Below are positions 1 to 9,588 of a DNA stretch of 14,631 nucleotides, piece by piece. Below the pieces are notes generated by a model. That model was not told where the DNA came from. It did not search any database and saw nothing but the letters and a program-made list of their open reading frames with translations. Position 1 is the stretch's first letter; every line of letters starts with the position of its first letter. Origin of the DNA: Terana coerulea (taxonomy: Eukaryota > Basidiomycota > Agaricomycetes > Polyporales > Phanerochaetaceae); the NCBI GenBank assembly GCA_024811115.1, contig JAKOGH010000607.1, forward strand, positions 1-14,631, read 5' to 3'. A program made the translations under genes and the position numbers.

Positions 1-28
1 TGCTGTGCATTACTTTTGACTGCTATTG
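1..28. mobile_element. F1 foldback element, right-end fragment
   Basis: The first 28 bases match the outer right terminus of the F1 family described at 2075-2938. Read on the minus strand they begin CAATAGCAGTCAAAAGTAAT, against a family terminus close to CAGTGGCAGTCAAAAGTAGC. The fragment is followed directly by TA (29-30), the same flanking dinucleotide seen at the full copies. The rest of the element would lie outside the window to the left. Confidence 0.7.
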
Positions 29-30
29 TA

Positions 31-1336
31 AGAGTGCTTAAAATGTAGTAATTATATAAGCTATAGTATTTGCTTTCAATTAGCAATTGAGAGCAAATAT
101 TATGACCTAATATTAGAACTGTAATATTAACCTTGAGCAAGCCAGTATTGCATTGTGTACCTCTTTCTATTACACTCACATCTAGTATTCGGCTTAGGCT
201 TGCTGAAATAGACCTTACCAGATTGTGGGTGATATTAACTGAATTCAGATGGCTTGCATTGATGGAAGGTGTTTGCAAGCAAGTGCAAAACACTACGAGC
301 GAATTTTTATCTCAGTAGCTGCTAAATGCTTATTATGACACTTAGATTGTTGATTTAAATCATACACATTATCATTCTAAGCTCTTTTCCCTTCTGAATG
401 CGCCTTTGCATCCAAAATCCACCTCTTAGCTATCTGAATTATACCTTGCAATAATAAGCGCACATATTTGCTGATGTGCTATAATATTTGTGATAGCATT
501 AGATTAGTGTACTGTACTATAAAAAAAGGTAAAATAGGGCTTTTAGGCATTGGAAAGTAAAACCAATATGTCTATGGGGTCTAATACACTGTGAGTGTGG
601 TAATAAATCTGATACTATCATCTCAACACCTTCTAAGCCATAAATGAGACCAAAAATTGGATATTAAAGACCGAGCCTAGAGGGCAAGTGATGCTGAATG
701 CAGTGATAGCTTGATCAAATGAAAGCACTTGCGAATGCCTCTTCTCTTAGTGCCTGTTTGATTATGGCTTATCAAACATTATTATTCTGAAAGGTTTTAG
801 AACTTAGCTTCACTTCAAGATGGCTTCAATTTTTAAGATGCTCAAAATAACTAGTCACCCTATCATTGAGTGTTAGGCTTATTTAGTGCGTTTCTGTCTT
901 TGAAAATTAGTTTGCAGTCTTGGTCTTAATATATTCTACTGCTAAGATTTATGACCAAAACATCATATACTAGCGTTATAATAGATCAAAAAACTACTTG
1001 GTACATTATAAAAGCCTAGAAGGTAGCTCAAAACACTTTCCTACAAGGTAGATTTGTAGTAGACACAGTTTATTAAATGGCCTACTATCTATGAGCAGTA
1101 CATATTGGCCCACTGAGCATTCCCTCTGATTACTAATATGTTGGATTCTCAAACACCAATGCTATCAAGCATGCAAACATTTTGCCACTGTAGAGGATTG
1201 CCAAGAGTCAATAATATAACATTGTGACTAGGGCAAGAACTTTTGTTTAGAGTTAATCTAAAAGTAAGCATTTATCTAAGTATGCTCACTGCTTTGAAGG
1301 TCTTGCTCATTGTTTAAAGGCATTGAGCTGGCTATA
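31..1336. other. AT-rich stretch without recognisable genes
   Basis: I find no credible coding region or RNA gene here. Open frames are short and lack ATG starts or recognisable motifs. CpG is rare and TA-rich words dominate, as in the rest of the left 10.8 kb. The only clear local structure is a perfect 8-bp hairpin at 755-778 (TGTTTGAT, 8-nt loop, ATCAAACA). The stretch may be older, unrecognised repeat sequence. Confidence 0.6.
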
Positions 1337-1590
1337 TGTAGCTACAATAAACAACTAGTTATTTATCAGTGGTAAACGAGAGTCAAGTTGCTCAACAAGC
1401 TCAGTAAGAATTATATTTTGGATAATTTCACTTCGAATATATATAGGATACGCGTAAACACTATAGTTACCACTGGAGGTGTTAGATTAATTCTCAAATT
1501 GCTATTGAGTCGCATATAGTAGCATAAAAACAGTGTTTATCTGGCACTACTAGCAAATAACTAGTTGTTTGGTGTGGCTATATGTATAGA
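1337..1590. repeat. Large imperfect inverted repeat (unassigned foldback)
   Basis: The left arm near 1337-1380 and the right arm near 1531-1590 are inverted copies. Both contain the 16-base word AAACAACTAGTTATTT when the right arm is read on the minus strand, followed by a related gtggtaaac/gtgccagataaac-type segment. Outward from this core both sides carry a GGCTATATG-like stretch and further out a partly shared TATGCTCA word, so the element may reach about 1270-1640. It does not match the F1, F2 or F3 termini. It is probably a decayed foldback transposon, with boundaries not determined. Confidence 0.5.
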
Positions 1591-1731
1591 GCAGATATTG
1601 AGCTTATTATTATTGCTAATGAGCATATATATTTGTTTGCTAATGTCAACATTGAGACTTTTCCAATTAGGCATGCAAAGGCTGAATTGCATCAAAGTGC
1701 TCTGAATGTAGTGCTGTTATACTTAATAGTG

Positions 1732-1853
1732 TTATAACTATACATTAGGGCTATAAGTCCTGTGGCATAACCTCTAGAGTAGGTTACTACAGCTTCAGTA
1801 ACTAATCCTAGGAGGTGTGTTATGGACTTTATAGCCTTGATATATAGTTATAA
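1732..1853. repeat. Long hairpin, arms about 57 bp
   Basis: Positions 1732-1789 pair with 1797-1853 around a loop of about 7 nt. Shared words on the two arms are TTATAACTATA, GGCTATAA, AGTCC, ATAAC, CCTC and GTTAC, with mismatches and small gaps between them. A transcript of this segment would form a long imperfect hairpin. Outside these limits the similarity between the two sides fades quickly, so this looks like a small complete foldback element or the centre of a decayed larger one. Confidence 0.7.
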
Positions 1854-2074
1854 TGTTCATTACATGTTTTCAATAATATTAAGGTGAGATAAATGTAGAA
1901 AAGTTTGAACGCATTTCAGTGTGTGATGAATTTACAACTATTATATACAAATTATGCTGCATTGACAGCATAAAGAGAGGCAATATATTTGCCAATAAGC
2001 ATGCTTAATAAAACTACCTAATACATAAAGTAGTAATGTTATTGTTTTAATAAGCAAAAATATTGTAAAATATA

Positions 2075-2938
2075 TAACAGCAGTTAAAAGTAATGTACAG
2101 GAGTAATTTGGCCTAAAGTTCTTTTGGCTATATTTTTCTAACTAGATCTTGGGACAAGTAAAAATATTGTTGTTTAGCTACAACTAAAGCCGGATTTTAT
2201 GAATTTATACATAATGATATATAATAATAGTGCCGGCTATAAAGTGCAAATAGTCAGAATTCATTATTATACTTGTTTTAATTATAACCTCAGTAATGAA
2301 ATATACATTGCTTTAGTAGCCATATAATATAACTGCTGAGAGAGAATAGTTTTTAATGTATTTCATATATATTTAATGACAGCTTCTAATTTACAAGCAA
2401 TAATGGAAAATATTTTGTTAGCGCAACACCTGTTATGCATTTCTTTTTTCAGCAGCTTCATAAGTAATGTATAACTAGCACTATCTAACACTTTACTTTT
2501 ATAATCCAATAGGCTCACATGCTAAATGTTACATATATTTATCAGCTTTGTATAAAGTTTTATAAATGGTAGTAAATATGTGCATTGCAGCAACAAGATA
2601 TTTTGCATTATTGCTTATGCATTACAAGCTACCATCCAATGTGCACAATATAGTTTCAAAACTACATCATCTTAGCAGTTGCATTATATCTGTAATAAAG
2701 CAATGTGGGTTGTATTAGTGAAGTTATGATTGAAATACATATTAAAGCAAAGTCAGACTATTTACACACAATAGCTAGCACTATTATTATGTATGGTAAT
2801 TTGTACATTTGTAAAAATAGCTATCAGCTATAGTTATAGAATAACTTTTTTTATATGCTAAAGACTTCTAATTAGACAAATATGACTAAAAGCAATTAAA
2901 GTCAAAGTACTCCTGGAAATTGCTTTTGGCTGCTATAA
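2075..2938. mobile_element. F1 foldback element, full copy (864 bp)
   Basis: The element is flanked by TA at 2073-2074 and 2939-2940 and is an inverted repeat over essentially its whole length. The left arm starts TAACAGCAGTTAAAAGTAAT. The right arm, read on the minus strand, starts TATAGCAGCCAAAAGCAATT after the TA. Deeper in, both arms share AAGCAATAATG, AAAATAT and TTGTT words towards a centre near 2506. No transposase frame is present. A TA duplication with CAGTG-type termini is the signature of the Tc1/mariner/pogo group, so I infer a non-autonomous foldback (MITE-like) element moved by such a transposase. The terminal mismatches to the sibling copies are mostly C-to-T or G-to-A. Confidence 0.85.
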
Positions 2939-2958
2939 TATTAAGGCTATAGAGCCTA

Positions 2959-3022
2959 CAATGTGCTCCCAAGCGTAGATTAATAAAATGTGTAGTAACT
3001 TACCCTGGGGAGCATGTCATTG
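2959..3022. repeat. Short inverted repeat between two F1 copies
   Basis: TGCTCCC at 2964-2970 pairs with GGGAGCA at 3008-3014. CAATG at 2959-2963 pairs with CATTG at 3018-3022, giving a 12-bp stem with a 3-nt bulge and a loop of about 37 nt. It occupies most of the roughly 100 bp between two full F1 elements. It could be a small separate insertion or ancestral target sequence. Confidence 0.5.
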
Positions 3023-3042
3023 AGCAAATAAGTGACTATTTA

Positions 3043-3905
3043 CAGCCATGGTCAAAAGTAGCTCATAGAAGTAATTTCGCCTCAACTTCATTTGGCTATA
3101 TCTTTTGACCAAATAGCTTTAGCATATAGAAAAATATCATTGTGTAGCTAAAACTGATATCTAATTTTGGAAATGTTTAAACTACCATATATAATAATTG
3201 TGCTCACTATAAAGTGCAAATAGCCTGAAGTTGCTATAAAACTTACTTTATTCATAACTTCACCAGTAAAATATACATTGCTTTAGTAGAAATATGATAT
3301 AACTGATGAGAAGATATAGTTTTGAGACTGCATCATGCATATTTGCTTATAGCTTCTACTGCATAGGCAATAATGAAAAGTATCTTATTACTGCAATACT
3401 TATATGTAGTAACATTTATAAAGCTCTATATAGAGCAGATATAATATACAATATTTTCTATAAAGCCAATTAGACCATAGGAGCAAAGTATTACGTAGTG
3501 CTAGTATTACATTACTTATAGAGCTGCTGAGAACACAAATATATAATAGGCATTAAAGTATTAAAGGTTTTCCATTACTACTTGTATAATAGAAGCTATA
3601 ATCAAATGTGCATGATATAGTCTCAAATATATATCTTCTCACTAGTTTTATTATATTTTTACTAAAGCAATATATATCTTATTAGTGAAAGTATGAATAA
3701 AACAAATATTATAGCAAATTCCGACTATTTGCACTTTATGATGAGCTAGTTACTACATATGGTAGTTTAAACATTTTGAAATTAGGCATTAGTTGTAGCT
3801 ACACAGTGATATTTTCATTGTATGCTAAAGCTGTCTGGTTAAAACAATATAGCCAAATGAAGTTGAGGCTAAATTACTCTTGTGTGTTACTTTTGACCAC
3901 TACTA
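3043..3905. mobile_element. F1 foldback element, full copy (863 bp)
   Basis: The element is flanked by TA at 3041-3042 and 3906-3907. The left terminus is CAGCCATGGTCAAAAGTAGC, and the right terminus on the minus strand is TAGTAGTGGTCAAAAGTAAC. The arms are inverted copies for several hundred bases. Shared words include GTAATTT, CAACTTCATTTGGCTATA, CTTTAGCATA, AGTGCAAATAG, ATTGCTTTAGTA and a GAGACTATATCATGCA-like word near the centre. Its length is within a base of the copy at 2075-2938, only about 100 bp away. No coding capacity is visible. Of the three full copies this is the clearest foldback by eye. Confidence 0.88.
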
Positions 3906-3907
3906 TA

Positions 3908-4711
3908 CTGAAAAGCAGACAAAACTAGTATATTAAAGCACTTGCTTTAACTTTTGACACTTGTGGCTAATATAAATAGTGATGTTCAAGCTATATTAAT
4001 GTGTAAGTAAGTTTATATAGCTATGTTTGCTTATATATTGGTGATAAGTAAAGAATTGCATACATTAAATATAAATGTAGCTTAAAGGTAAAATATGAAA
4101 TATAGTGTTAAAATATAGACAACTTCTCAGTATTTGTTACAATATAAGTGTAGCTAGTAATATACAATATGTAAATAAAATATTCATTCCATAGCTATAT
4201 AATACAGTTATGCATCAGATACATGTATTTTACCAAAATAGTAATTTTAGTTTAGTTTTTACTTACAGTTTTGTATAAGTCGTTTTATTTATAATTCAAG
4301 TTAAAACCAAATTATACAGCTCACAAACTAGTTTACAGCAGTTTATACTCATATTTAGCGCTTTGAGCTAGTATAGTTAAATGAAACTACTTAAAAATGC
4401 TGATAATTTGTATTAAATAATGAGAAATTAGCGCAATGCATAAAAAGAATTTATACCTGTCACACTTTAGCAATAGCCTATAAGCCCTAAGTTTATCATG
4501 TTTAATAGTCAACATTGAGTAATGAAATGTATTACTAAGTCATTATACAGTGTTGTAAGATGCTGAATTAGCTTGCCATGCACTGTTGCATAGTTACTAT
4601 AGCAGGGATGCATCTTAAATAGCTATAGAATTATGAACTATATGCTAGAACTAATCTAAACTGAGACTTCAATATGATATTATACCAACGATAGAGTTTG
4701 ACAGTATATAG
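3908..4711. other. AT-rich stretch without recognisable genes
   Basis: Nothing coding is supportable here. Perfect hairpin arms TTAAAGC (3933-3939) and GCTTTAA (3944-3950) enclose ACTT. The word CTTTTGACACTTGTGG at about 3952-3967 weakly resembles a right F1 terminus but lacks the adjoining arm, so I do not call it an element. Confidence 0.55.
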
Positions 4712-4713
4712 CA

Positions 4714-5575
4714 TAGTAAAGTTCAATAATAATGCAAATATAGTTAGCAGGCTTGGAAAGATTGGCTTGTATTTTTGAACTAAGAAAGTATTCAAGCTTG
4801 AATGTTTGATGGTTGGAGAGCATTATATTAGAGCTATGTTTAAATGTGGCCACATGGCCATGTATGGTAAGTGGGACTGAATAATTGCGAAATATATGCC
4901 AAACTTGCATTTTAAATGAATCAACTATATTTCAGCCAAAATATATGCTATAGACTTGTTTCATAGCTCAAAATATACCTTAGACTGTCTTCTTCTGAGG
5001 CTGTGCTGTATAATTTCACAATCCACTAAGTTGACTCTGTTATAGCGCAATATATCTTACAAATAGTGCACTTATACTTTGTACTACATATATATAAGTG
5101 TGCAATGTGCATATACAAACTGAACTTTGAAATATAATTTATACACCATTATTCATGAGTGTGCAAAGAGTAGCTATATATCACCACTTAATTCAAAGTT
5201 GCAGTGCAATTACATTTATGCAAAATAATAATCCGTATTGTTTGTGCTGTAGCATAGCATTTATAATGAATAGTGTGCTGAAATAACATAGTGTTGAAAG
5301 AAGCTATGAGACGGTTAATTTTGAGCTATGGTACAAGTGCATGGTATATTTCTCTGCTGAGATATAGTTGATTCATTCAAAATGCAAGTTTGGCATATAT
5401 CGCGCATTTATTCAGTTGCACTTACCACATATGGCAATGCGGCCACATTTACAAATAGCTCTGGTATGGGGCTTTCCAACTATCGAACATTCAGGTCGAA
5501 GCTTCTTGGTTAAAAAGTACAAGCCAACCTTTCCAAGCCTGCTAACTGTACTTGCATTATTTTTAAGCTTCACTG
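4714..5575. mobile_element. F2 foldback element, full copy (862 bp)
   Basis: The right end is clear. On the minus strand it reads CAGTGAAGCTTAAAAATAAT, followed by GCAAGTACAG, and TA flanks it at 5576-5577. The left end (TAGTAAAGTTCAATAATAAT) is decayed and is preceded by CA where TA is expected. The arms share TGGAAAG, AGCCTGCTAACTGTACTTGCATT-like and ATTCATTYAAAATGCAAG-like segments, GCCACAT, and a CCATATGTGGTAAGT-like word near 4860-4870 and 5425-5435. Short open frames on opposite strands of the two arms (4680-4910 minus, 5368-5598 plus) arise because the arms are inverted copies of each other; they are not independent genes. Length and terminal CAGTG match F1, which suggests a shared mobilising enzyme. 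Confidence 0.85.
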
Positions 5576-5577
5576 TA

Positions 5578-6074
5578 TACGCTAAACTTACATTTTGAAT
5601 GAATTAACCATAGTTTGACAACAGAATATGCTAGAAATCTATAATATAGCTTAAATTAAACTTGTGCATATTTACTTTTACATAGGCTGAACGAGTCATT
5701 GCTTATGTATAGCAAGTATGATTTCTTTGTTTACATCTGCTAATTGTTTTAAATTTCTTTAGGCATCTTTTATATTTATTACATAAAAGTGGGCTTTAAT
5801 AAGTCATATGAATGTATGTAAGTTCTAAATACATTCTCTAGGCCTTTTGAGAAGTAACGCAAATTTTGAACTGAGTAGGCACTTTGTAATATATCCAAGC
5901 TTTGTTACACAATGCTAATAATTTGATTTTCGAACATTTCTTTTTATTTACCGCTATTTAGAGCGCCTACATTAGCAAATATATTCGTGCATGCTCAGTA
6001 TATTTATATATTGCTGCTAGCATATGTTTAGGTTTATTAAATATTTGTTAAGTTTATAATAGATTGCTCAGCAC
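5578..6074. other. AT-rich stretch without recognisable genes
   Basis: I see no coding region, RNA gene or strong inverted repeat. The composition is like the surrounding decayed repeats. It separates the F2 copy from the F3 direct repeats. Confidence 0.55.
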
Positions 6075-6703
6075 AGTGCCTTCTAGCTACGTTCAAAGTG
6101 GTTACATGCCGCACTCTTCATGCCATCCATTCCTAATGAATATAGTTTGGTGATGTTATAGCAGCCAATAACATTATTGTTACAGCGGTTCGAAATTGCA
6201 TGCCTTACTTTGTTGTTACCATCAATAAAGCAGTTACAATATTGTAACAAATAGTAACAGCAATAGCTTAGCAGCTCATTAGCACATTATTAACCTTTAT
6301 GGGCACTCTTCTAATGCCTTAAAATGAGTAAAAGTGGACTATATATGGAAAACCTGTCTTAACCGGATGTAGGTTTTCCTTCATATCATCTGCTTTGACT
6401 TATTAATAATGAATCAAATGGTTTATTTCACAATATTGCTTGCAACTATTTATAAAATGGGTCAATAAATTCCAACAAATCCGCAGATATTTGCTGCCAC
6501 TATATAGTACGTATATATAATTATGAAGATAACAGGTGCCAAGACAAAAGGGGCCATATAGCTAAACAGGGATATTTGCAAAGATTAGTAGTGTGTTTGG
6601 TTTGTATATATATATAGCACTGAAAGTGCTCGAAATATTTGAACATACATATTGCAATAGTGCGAGGATGCCTGAATATTGGCATGATTAATGATAATAT
6701 ATT
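6075..6703. repeat. F3 repeat, unit 1
   Basis: This is the first of three related head-to-tail units. The anchor word TTCTAGCTAC at 6081 recurs at 6735 (offset 654) and in altered form at 7293. Shared landmarks with unit 2 are TCACATGCC-like, CTTACTTTRTGRTTACCAT-like, TAGCTNAGCAGCT, a RGTGCTCT-like segment, TTATAAAATG and AAATCTGCAAATATTT-like words. Unit 1 contains a perfect 16-bp palindrome GTTACAATATTGTAAC (6233-6248) and a central hairpin, GGAAAACCT (6347-6355) with AGGTTTTCC (6371-6379). It carries about 96 bp not found in unit 2, roughly 6520-6610. Start and end are approximate. Confidence 0.7.
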
Positions 6704-7261
6704 CAGATTTTAGCTAAGTGTTTAATGCAATGCTTTCTAGCTACATTCAAAGTAGTCACATGCCATCTACCCTCTAATGGATATATTTTGATGGAAAAGT
6801 AATAGCTAATAATATCATAGTTATAGTAGTTCAAAACTGTATGCTTTACTTTATGATTACCATTAACAAAACAGTCATAATATCATAATAAATAGTAACA
6901 AGTATAGCTAAGCAGCTTATTACTATATTATTAACTCTTCTGAGTGCTCTCCCATACCTCAGAATATATTAAGGCAGATTATGTGATGGAATTCTCTTTA
7001 TCAAACGAAAATAGAAAATCCATCACATAATGTGCTTTAACTCATCAATAATAAATTAGAGAGTTCACTTGACAATATTACTTAAAACCGCTCATAAAAT
7101 GACCAAACAAATTCGAGGAAATCTGTAAATATTTACTCAGATTTGTACTATATTTACTGTACTACTGTATAGAGTGGTTAAAGCTCTAACAATATTCTAC
7201 AATATACCAGTCAGTGGTAATTGTGCATATACATATTTGAACAATTATTAGCAATCTATTT
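6704..7261. repeat. F3 repeat, unit 2
   Basis: This is the second head-to-tail unit, aligned with unit 1 across most of its length at an offset of 654. Its central hairpin is longer: 6974-6990 pairs with 7019-7035 at 16 of 17 positions (core TTATGTGATGGA), around an A-rich loop. The hairpin occupies the same relative place as the one in unit 1 although its sequence differs, so the structure is better kept than the bases. The begin word GATTTTAGC (6707) is shared with unit 3 (7264). No coding capacity is seen. Confidence 0.7.
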
Positions 7262-7420
7262 GGATTTTAGCATAGAGTCCAATGCAGAGCTTTTCTGCTA
7301 CATCAAAAAGAGTCACATGCTATTCACCTCTTTTATAAATATATTTCGATAAACGAAATGCATTCAGTGTTAGCTTATACATAGTAGTTTACCATTTCGT
7401 TCTTAACATTAACACTGACT
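7262..7420. repeat. F3 repeat, unit 3 (truncated)
   Basis: This partial third unit shares GATTTTAGC, AATGCA, TTCTNGCTAC and AGTCACATGC-type words with unit 2 over its first 90 bases or so, then diverges. It includes two interleaved perfect 9-bp inverted repeats: AACGAAATG (7352-7360) with CATTTCGTT (7393-7401), and TCAGTGTTA (7364-7372) with TAACACTGA (7410-7418). The remainder of the unit is missing. Confidence 0.6.
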
Positions 7421-8127
7421 TGAACAGAATGAGTCTAATTGATTTGTTTTTCCTTGTCCCTACAGCTCAGCCATACCTTAATTTGGCCATCAGTCATTAA
7501 TGTTCACATATTCTCTTTTCTGCTGCTATAGCAATGATAAAAAGAAAGTATACATAGCAATATGACTAAACCATTGGGTGAAGTTAGCCCTTATTCATTG
7601 TAACTTTTCGCAATTTATTATCACTAAACAGCTTGACATAATAATTATGCCCTATTAAAAACTGGATCAAATTGTGATAATTCCAGCAATGATCCTTTAT
7701 GTGAATAAAAGTGAATCTTTGATTTCTGTTATCACATTTGGTCACTTGTCCTTTGGACACTCAGTAATATATCTAATTGCATGATTATTACTACTAAATG
7801 CACAATATAGCGGGCTGTTATTGCCTATTATTACCAACTATATTTGTGCGCATATAAACGGAGAATATCCATATACTGAACGATTTCCATAATTTTCGTA
7901 AATTGATTCACATTTTAAAGCACTAATATCTAACTTGCCTGCAAGCCACATTTGAGCACATTAAATACAAGTGCTAATATGCTTTGACAATCACTACCGA
8001 TATCAGCTATAACTGCCCTACTTTGAACTCCAATACTTGAAATGATAAGTAAGACCTTCAGTTAAATGGTACCAGCTTAGCAGACCTTTAGCTGCTAATC
8101 AGCGCTACTATTGCTACTTGCTCAAGC
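7421..8127. other. Stretch without recognisable genes or repeats
   Basis: No element termini or long inverted repeats are visible to me here. It may be the least disturbed AT-rich sequence in the window. Open frames are short and interrupted. Confidence 0.5.
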
Positions 8128-8129
8128 TA

Positions 8130-8480
8130 TAGTCAAGCTGAAAAATAAAGCAAATACAAGTACCAGGCTTGAAAAGATTGGCTTATATATTTTTAGCTAA
8201 GAAAGTTTTGACCTAAAGGTTGATAGTTAGATAGCTCCATACTGAAGCTTTTTGTTGATATGTCCACATTTTGGGATATGGCAAGTGCAGCTGAATGAAT
8301 GCAAAATATATGCCAAACTTGCATTTTAACTAAATCAACCATAGCTCAGTAGGGAAATATAATATAAACTTATATTAAAGCTCATAATAAGCTTTGTCAT
8401 GTTTTCTGTTATGATCACATTATGCTAGCTCACTATTTATAGCAAATGCTGTACTATGATTCAAATAATATAAATTAATG
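8130..8480 (+). mobile_element. F2 foldback element, left arm only (truncated)
   Basis: The fragment is flanked on the left by TA (8128-8129) and begins TAGTCAAGCTGAAAAATAAA, matching the F2 terminus. It follows the F2 left arm through AAGATTGGCTTATAT, AAGAAAG, GAAGCTTT, CACATT, GGCAAGTG, ATGCCAAACTTGCATT and AATCAACCATAG words. It stops where a second F2 copy begins at 8481. No matching right arm is obvious beyond 10823, so the distal half has been lost or decayed. Confidence 0.75.
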
Positions 8481-8903
8481 CAGTGAAGCTCAAAAATAAT
8501 GCAAGTACACTTAACAGGATAAGAAAGATTGGCTTATATCTTTTTAACTCAGAAAGCTTTTGATACAAATGCTTTTTAGTTAGAAAGCCTCATAATGAAG
8601 CTTTGTTTTGATGCAGCTACATTACTATATATGGTAAGCCTAGATGCACAAATGCATACTATATGCTGAACTTGCATTTTGCATGAATCAACCATAGTTT
8701 AGCAACAGAATTGTTGCAAATTTATTGCATAACTCAATATAAACCTAATCATGTCCACTTTCCAGATGATACTATGTAGCTTGGTACAATAGCAAGGTAA
8801 CTCCTTAGTTGTGCAATAATACAAATTACACTTTATATTTATAATCTATATGCCAAAATGCTTAGTTTGATAAAAGTATAGCTATATATCACGACTTATT
8901 CTT
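8481..8903 (+). mobile_element. F2 foldback element, left half of an interrupted copy
   Basis: It begins CAGTGAAGCTCAAAAATAAT, the best preserved F2 terminus in the window, preceded by TG (8479-8480). Similarity to the complete F2 copy at 4714-5575 runs on to the TAGCTATATATCACNACTTA word near 8880-8900, just past that copy's midpoint, and then stops. The rest of the element resumes at about 10429. The two halves sum to about 818 bp, close to the 862 bp of the intact copy, so this is one F2 element split by later insertions. Confidence 0.75.
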
Positions 8904-9588
8904 TTCGACAACTCTATTACTTAAAGAAACTCCCCCTTTCATTTTGATATAGTAAGTGGTGGGATTTATCATAATAGGCGCTCTGTCCTCTGCAAACATA
9001 GTTTAATACTGTTTGTTGCACTTGTCCCTAATATCAAGTTTGACACAGCCTGTCAACACTGGGCAAATCTATTTTAGGCCTAAGTAATGCATACTTTGTG
9101 CTTGAGTGCCATCATAGCCTTATACTAATTATAAACAAGCTCAAGCCAGGCTCAAGTATCACCCATTAGTAAGTAATAGTTAGCAGCACAACTTGTGAGG
9201 TAGATGTATGTAATAATACCCTTCTGTGTGCAATCTCTTTATTTGTTTTAAAGCGCCTCTATTGCCCAAGTTTCAACAGTGTTACTTGTTGTAGGTTCGA
9301 ATTGGAATAAGTTCTACTAAGGTATCTAAAGAAATAAAGTACCAAGCTCTTTTATGTCTAAGTGAGCCTTAAGTGAATGATTAAGCATCATACGACATAT
9401 AATACCTTATACTCTGATTATAGAATTTATAACAGCTAATACTGCCTCAATTAGCTGCATCGAAGTAGCTATCTGCATGCTTGGATGCTTGGCGCTTAAT
9501 ACCACTTGTTTCGCCAACTGCCATTTTGGGAAGAGTTTCTAACTTCTCTCGGAGAAATGGAGTTATTGAAAAGGATAAGCCTTATATA
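8904..9588. other. Insertion of unknown origin inside an F2 copy
   Basis: This segment has no counterpart in the intact F2 copy and lies between the left half of the split F2 element and the nested F1 element. I see no coding region. A frame at 9481-9681 crosses into the F1 terminus and is not a gene. GGTTCGAATTGG at 9294-9305 resembles a pol III B box, but no convincing A box or tRNA fold accompanies it. It could be a decayed short retroelement. Confidence 0.45.

Noticed and set aside
133..318. 61-codon plus-strand open frame
   Set aside because: It has no ATG at its start and no motif, lies in AT-rich decayed sequence and is isolated. Length is unremarkable.
3952..3967. Possible solo F1 right terminus (CTTTTGACACTTGTGG)
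   Set aside because: The flanking arm sequence is absent and the match to the terminus has gaps.
4680..5598. Two 76-codon frames on opposite strands (4680-4910 minus, 5368-5598 plus) with similar peptides
   Set aside because: They are the two arms of one F2 inverted repeat read in mirror image. The similarity is explained by the palindrome, not by paired genes.
9294..9305. B-box-like word GGTTCGAATTGG suggesting a tRNA or SINE
   Set aside because: No A box at proper spacing and no cloverleaf could be built. One short word is not enough.
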